DNA from: an uncultured Christensenella sp.
Lineage (GTDB): Bacteria > Bacillota > Clostridia > Christensenellales > Borkfalkiaceae
Assembly (NCBI GenBank): GCA_910578655.1
Contig: CAJTQE010000030.1
Coordinates: forward strand, 2,849 to 20,197
DNA: 17,349 nucleotides
Reading direction: 5' to 3'
The position numbers and the translations under genes were made by a program. The notes beneath the pieces are model-generated. The model was given only the letters and a program-made list of their open reading frames with translations, ran no database searches and had not been told where the DNA came from. Shown in pieces: positions 14,000-17,349 of the stretch. Within the stretch, counting starts at the first letter, position 1, and each line of letters starts with the position of its first letter.

Positions 14000-14705
14000 T
14001 GCGTTTCCTTACAGCCTCGTAAGCGGCAATGCCGAGTGCGACCGAAGCGTTTAATGAATTTACTTTACCCTTTAAAGGTATCGACAGAGTGAAATCACAC
14101 TTTTCGCGCGTGAGACGTTTTACGCCGCTGTCCTCTCCGCCGACGACTATTGCAATATTGCCCGTCAAATCGGCGTCGTATATGTTAGTGCCGTCCGCTT
14201 CCAGAGCGTAAAGCCAATAATTGTTTTTTTTGAGTTCGTCGATAGCGCGGTTGATAGAATTTACTTTTGCAACTCTGATATGGTTTGCCGCCCCTGCCGA
14301 AATGCGGACAACCGCTTCTGTAACGCTTGCGCTGTTATTTGACGGAATCACTACCCCGTCCGCCCCTGCGCACTCCGCAACGCGGATAATAGAGCCGAGA
14401 TTATGAACGTCCTCGATACCGTCGCAGAGTATTACAAACCCGTTTTCCGCGCGATTTGAAATTATGTCTTCCAGCGACGAATAAGTAAAATCGGAAGTAA
14501 ATGCAATTACTCCCTGATGACGCTTTTCTTCGCTTTGTTTGTCAAGCGTGCGCCTATCGACAAACTGAATGCGAACGCCCCTTTTGCGCGCCTCGGCAAA
14601 AATGCTTTTAAGCGAACCCTGAGGGTCTTTTTCAAGCATTATCTTCTCTATATTCTTATCGGTTTTAAGCAGTTCCGAAACTGCGTTGCGTCCTTCTGTT
14701 TTCAT
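13992..14705 (-). CDS. rlmB: TrmH/RlmB-family 23S rRNA 2'-O-methyltransferase
   Basis: A 237-residue SPOUT methyltransferase of the TrmH family that uses S-adenosylmethionine to 2'-O-methylate a ribose in 23S rRNA (Gm2251 for E. coli RlmB). An N-terminal L30e-like RNA-binding domain (about 3-72, GRNAVSELL) is followed by SPOUT motif 1 DGIEDVHNLGSIIRVAECAG at 95-114, motif 2 IVVGGEDSGV at 186-195 and motif 3 IPLKGKVNSLNASVA at 209-223. I place the start at ATG 14705, which has AGAGGA upstream and fits the family N-terminus. A longer in-frame ORF reaching back to 15032 is only read-through across mrnC in another frame. It starts 13 nt after mrnC and overlaps sigH. Confidence 0.94.
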   Translation of the reverse strand: MKTEGRNAVSELLKTDKNIEKIMLEKDPQGSLKSIFAEARKRGVRIQFVDRRTLDKQSEEKRHQGVIAFTSDFTYSSLEDIISNRAENGFVILCDGIEDVHNLGSIIRVAECAGADGVVIPSNNSASVTEAVVRISAGAANHIRVAKVNSINRAIDELKKNNYWLYALEADGTNIYDADLTGNIAIVVGGEDSGVKRLTREKCDFTLSIPLKGKVNSLNASVALGIAAYEAVRKRNV

Positions 14706-14718
14706 ATTTATCCTCTCA

Positions 14719-15108
14719 CTATTCCGCGGACAGCAGTTCGGCAATTCTCTGATACTGCCCCGTAAGGTACAGATAGCCCAAAACCGCCTCGAATCCCGTA
14801 GAACGGTTGTATTCCGCAACGCTTGCGTTTTTACTGCGCGTCGACTTTTTGGCGTTGCGTCCGCGTTTGAAAACGTCGGTTTCTTCTTGCGTGAACAGTG
14901 GTTGAAGTTTTTCAAGCAATTGGCTTTGACCGTGCGCCGAAACTTCCGCAGACGTAAGCTTTTGCAAGGTTCCCGTATTGAAATCGGTTGACAAAACAAG
15001 CTTTTCGCGAACGTACAAGGAATATACCGCATCGCCTATGAAAGCAAGCGTTACAGGACTTAAATTGCGGGCTTCGTTTTCTGAAATTGAAGTAAATAAA
15101 TTGAACAA
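14719..15108 (-). CDS. mrnC: Mini-ribonuclease III
   Basis: A 129-residue RNase III catalytic domain without a dsRNA-binding domain, as in B. subtilis MrnC, which matures 23S rRNA termini. Motifs are LAFIGDAVYSLYVRE at 21-35 (catalytic Asp26), FKRGRNAKKSTRSKNAS at 80-96 and TGFEAVLGYLYL at 104-115 (catalytic Glu107). The start taken is TTG at 15108, as no ATG or GTG lies in frame before the conserved core. The best ribosome site, AGAGGA, is about 13 nt upstream, longer than usual, so the true start is the least certain of the operon. It is the first gene of the operon, 36 nt below the -10 at 15144-15149. Confidence 0.92.
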   Translation of the reverse strand: MFNLFTSISENEARNLSPVTLAFIGDAVYSLYVREKLVLSTDFNTGTLQKLTSAEVSAHGQSQLLEKLQPLFTQEETDVFKRGRNAKKSTRSKNASVAEYNRSTGFEAVLGYLYLTGQYQRIAELLSAE

Positions 15109-15143
15109 CGTTTTGCGAGTTTCCTCTCAGTTTTTCTCAGATA

Positions 15144-15173
15144 ATTATAGCACATAACGAATAAAAAAATCAA
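15144..15173 (-). promoter_or_regulatory. Promoter of the mrnC-rlmB-sigH-dnaX-recR operon
   Basis: On the minus strand a perfect TATAAT at 15144-15149 and TTGATT at 15168-15173, spacer 18 nt. It lies in the 84-nt gap to the divergent cwlD. It is the only promoter I can see for the ten-gene operon reaching to 6708; weaker internal ones cannot be excluded. Confidence 0.75.
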
Positions 15174-15192
15174 TCGTTACGTAGTATATACC

Positions 15193-15882
15193 GTGAAATT
15201 GTTTATCGTTAAAAAGAGTTTAATTGTAATTTGCTGCGCTATATTGGTCGGCGGAGCTATCTTCGGAATTTGCGTAAGCGCGGTTGCGGCATCTTCCACG
15301 CACGACGGGCAGAGAACGGTTGTAATCGATGCCGGTCACGGCGGCATCGACGCAGGCGTTTTGGGCATTTCAACCAAAGCCAAGGAAAGCGAGATTAATT
15401 TATATATTGCAAAGTATCTGCGCGGTTATTTCGCCGACGCGGGCTTCAACGCCGTGCTTACGCGCACGACGCAGGGCGGACTTTACGGAACAAGCACGAA
15501 AGGCTTTAAGATGCGCGATATGAAAAAACGCAAACAAATAATAAAAGAAAATAATGCCGATATGGTTATTTCAATACACCAAAATTACTGTCCCATTCCC
15601 AATCGGCGCGGAGGTCAGGTGTTTTACGACGAGGGCAGTGAAAACGGTAAGGCGCTAGCGCAGTGCGTGCAAAACAGCCTTAACGAAATGAAAGAGAGCG
15701 TCAAGCAGAACACCCCCTTAGTCGGAGATTATTATATGCTGAAATGCACACCTAACCCGTCGGTTTTGGTTGAGTGCGGATTTTTGTCTAACGCGCTTGA
15801 CGAAGCTTTGCTTGTAACCGCCGAATATCAAAAGGCAATTGCCTTTGCAATTTTTAAGGGAGCGGTTGCATTCTATTCATAA
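15193..15882 (+). CDS. cwlD: Germination-type N-acetylmuramoyl-L-alanine amidase CwlD
   Basis: A 229-residue secreted or membrane-anchored zinc amidase (Amidase_3). A signal-anchor helix lies at about 9-32, then VVIDAGHGGIDAG at 43-55 with zinc ligand His49, a second Glu ligand in KESEINL at 64-70, SIHQN at 127-131 with His129, and VECGFLSN at 193-200 with catalytic Glu194. CwlD, together with PdaA, makes muramic-delta-lactam in the spore cortex, the mark read by germination lytic enzymes. The assignment as CwlD and not a vegetative CwlC or LytC rests on size, the single catalytic domain and an N-terminal anchor. The start is GTG at 15193; I see no Shine-Dalgarno, so the start is uncertain by a few codons. 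A SigE or SigG promoter is expected but not recognisable. Confidence 0.88.
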   Translation: MKLFIVKKSLIVICCAILVGGAIFGICVSAVAASSTHDGQRTVVIDAGHGGIDAGVLGISTKAKESEINLYIAKYLRGYFADAGFNAVLTRTTQGGLYGTSTKGFKMRDMKKRKQIIKENNADMVISIHQNYCPIPNRRGGQVFYDEGSENGKALAQCVQNSLNEMKESVKQNTPLVGDYYMLKCTPNPSVLVECGFLSNALDEALLVTAEYQKAIAFAIFKGAVAFYS

Positions 15883-15901
15883 CTAAAACGGTTCATAATT
15901 A

Positions 15902-15928
15902 AAACGGCTGCGCGTTGCACAGCCGTTT
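15902..15928. terminator. Shared terminator between cwlD and pnp
   Basis: A 9-bp perfect stem AAACGGCTG/CAGCCGTTT (15902-15910, 15920-15928), extended by two inner G-C pairs past one mismatch. It lies 19 nt after the cwlD stop and just past the pnp stop on the other strand. The tails are TTTAATATTT on the plus strand and TTTTAATT on the minus strand, so it can serve both convergent genes. Confidence 0.75.
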
Positions 15929-15933
15929 AATAT

Positions 15934-17349
15934 TTAGGATAATTTTTCAAGTAATTTAAGGTCGATACCCTTGTCGCCTATCTTGATTATTTCAACTTTA
16001 ACGACGTCGCCGATATTTATAACGTCCTCAACCTTTTCAACACGCTTGTCCGAAAGTTTGGAAATGTGAATCATTCCGTCCTTGCCGGGCGCAAATTCTA
16101 CGAACGCGCCGAAATTCATAATTCTTACGACGGTTCCGACGAACATATCGCCGACTTCGGGGTCGTGCGCGATGTTCAGAATTATCGCCCTTGCCTTTTC
16201 CGCGTTTTCGACAGGCCCTACCGTCGAAACGTAGCCTCTGCCGCTGTCGTCGCTGTTGAACTCTATTTCCGTACCCGTTTCTTCCATTATTTTTTTGATT
16301 ACGCAACCCTGCTTGCCGATAACGTCGCCAATCTTTTCGGGGTTGATTTCAAAGAAAAGTATCTTAGGCGCATACTGCGAAAGGTCCGGTGAAACTTCGG
16401 GTACTACTTCAAGCATCTTTGACAGAATAAACTGTCTGCCTTCGTTTGCCTGATTAATAGCCGTGTGCATAATCTCTTCGGAAATGCCTTTTATTTTGAT
16501 ATCCATCTGAATTGCGGTAATGCCGTTGACTGTACCCGCAACTTTGAAGTCCATATCGCCCAGGAAGTCTTCAAGACCCTGTATATCGGTCAGCACTTTG
16601 AAAGCGCCCGTTTCCTGATTTTTAATTAAACCCATAGCAACGCCTGCAACGGGAGCTTTGATGGGAACGCCGGCATCCATAAGAGCCATCGTCGAACCGC
16701 ATACGGAAGCCATTGACGACGAACCGTTTGACGACATTATATCGTTGACCACTCTTATTGCGTAAGGGAAAGAATTTTCATCGGGAAGTACGGGAATGAG
16801 TGCGCGTTCCGCGAGTGCACCGTGACCTATTTCACGCCTGCCGGGAGAACGAAGCGCCTTTGCCTCGCCCGTGCAGTAGCCGGGGAAGTTGTAGTGGTGC
16901 ATATATCTCTTGCTTGTTTCCTCGTCAAGACCTTCAAGTTTCTGCGCGTCGGTAAGCATACCAAGCGTACAGGAAGTCAGTGTTTGAGTCTGTCCGCGTG
17001 TAAATACCGCCGAACCGTGAACACGGGGAAGAACGCCTCTTTCGCACCAGATGGGGCGAACGTCTTTAAGACCTCTGCCGTCGGGGCGGATACCCTTGTC
17101 GAATATTTTAGCGCGCACCTTTTCCTTAGTAAGGTAATAAAGACTGTCCTTTATCTCGCGCGAGTTATCGGGATAGGTTTGAGCAAAATGTTCTAAAACT
17201 TCGGTTTCAACCTGAGACTGTCTGACTTCTCTTTCCTGTCTGTCGAAAGTTTCAATTGCCCAATCAACTTTTTTGCCTGCGTAGTCGCGTACTGCCTTGT
17301 CAAGCTCTTCGGGGATATGATAAAGCTCTATCTCCTTTTTGGTTTTGCC
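15934..17349 (-). CDS. pnp: Polyribonucleotide nucleotidyltransferase, 3' part (runs off right edge)
   Basis: PNPase degrades RNA 3' to 5' using phosphate, in the degradosome and in quality control. The reading frame is open from the window edge through the linker helical domain, the second RNase PH core with SSNGSSSMASVCGS and GDMDFKVAGT (the Asp and Lys active-site residues, about 16540-16580), the KH domain with IGKQG (about 16200-16400) and a C-terminal S1 domain (GTVVRIMNFGAFVEF, about 15950-16165). 471 residues are visible of the usual 700; the N-terminal RNase PH domain is beyond the edge. A GTG at 17118 is an internal Val codon and not the start. The protein ends right after the S1 domain with no acidic or Gly-rich tail. 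Confidence 0.97.
   Translation of the reverse strand, partial: GKTKKEIELYHIPEELDKAVRDYAGKKVDWAIETFDRQEREVRQSQVETEVLEHFAQTYPDNSREIKDSLYYLTKEKVRAKIFDKGIRPDGRGLKDVRPIWCERGVLPRVHGSAVFTRGQTQTLTSCTLGMLTDAQKLEGLDEETSKRYMHHYNFPGYCTGEAKALRSPGRREIGHGALAERALIPVLPDENSFPYAIRVVNDIMSSNGSSSMASVCGSTMALMDAGVPIKAPVAGVAMGLIKNQETGAFKVLTDIQGLEDFLGDMDFKVAGTVNGITAIQMDIKIKGISEEIMHTAINQANEGRQFILSKMLEVVPEVSPDLSQYAPKILFFEINPEKIGDVIGKQGCVIKKIMEETGTEIEFNSDDSGRGYVSTVGPVENAEKARAIILNIAHDPEVGDMFVGTVVRIMNFGAFVEFAPGKDGMIHISKLSDKRVEKVEDVINIGDVVKVEIIKIGDKGIDLKLLEKLS

Noticed and set aside
14706..15032. A 346-residue reading of rlmB starting at 15032
   Set aside because: The extra 109 residues are low-quality sequence in another frame of mrnC. 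ATG 14705 has a ribosome site and fits the TrmH-family N-terminus.
17116..17118. GTG as the start of pnp
   Set aside because: The frame stays open to the window edge and the upstream residues are typical PNPase linker sequence; the GTG encodes an internal Val.

Overview
This window looks like chromosomal core DNA from an endospore-forming member of the Clostridia or a related Firmicutes lineage. The evidence is a sporulation sigma factor of the SigH type, a YabP-YabQ-DivIC cassette, a CwlD-type cortex amidase, and the Firmicutes neighbourhoods of mini-RNase III, RlmB and SigH. I cannot name genus or species from the sequence. I see no rRNA, tRNA, CRISPR array, insertion sequence or phage gene. 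Nearly everything is on the minus strand; only a 51-residue Cys-rich ORF and cwlD are on the plus strand.

Layout from low to high coordinates: a 5' part of gyrB running off the left edge (1-1418, minus) with its own promoter. Divergent from it is a small putative zinc-ribbon gene (1537-1692, plus). A strong hairpin terminator (about 1705-1741) closes a six-gene minus-strand operon read from the right: yabP, yabQ, divIC-like, a short Ppx/GppA phosphatase, an M50-like membrane metalloprotease and a 135-residue protein (4681 down to 1766). Upstream of that is typA/bipA with its own promoter and terminator (6586 to 4754).

The right half is one long, tightly packed minus-strand operon from a promoter at 15144-15173: mrnC, rlmB, sigH, dnaX, ebfC, two SEL1-repeat genes, recR, a divergent gpsA and a four-TM membrane protein (15108 down to 6708). 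It joins two gene sets often found apart: the mrnC-rlmB-sigH set and the dnaX-ebfC-recR set. It also carries two SEL1-repeat genes inserted between ebfC and recR. cwlD diverges from this operon (15193-15882, plus) and converges on pnp (15934 to the right edge, minus) across a shared terminator.

The most notable signal is inside dnaX. A zero-frame A AAA AAG heptamer at codons 378-380 is followed in the -1 frame by one sense codon and then TGA. A Shine-Dalgarno-like AGGAAAG lies 14 nt upstream and a small hairpin 13 nt downstream. This parallels the E. coli tau/gamma programmed frameshift and would give a 381-residue gamma-like product ending just after the clamp-loader core. Next in interest are the tandem SEL1 genes in the recombination operon, the GpsA variant with altered motifs, and the M50-like protease overlapping ppx. 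No wholly new multi-gene defence or mobile system is evident; most of the window is ordinary housekeeping DNA.
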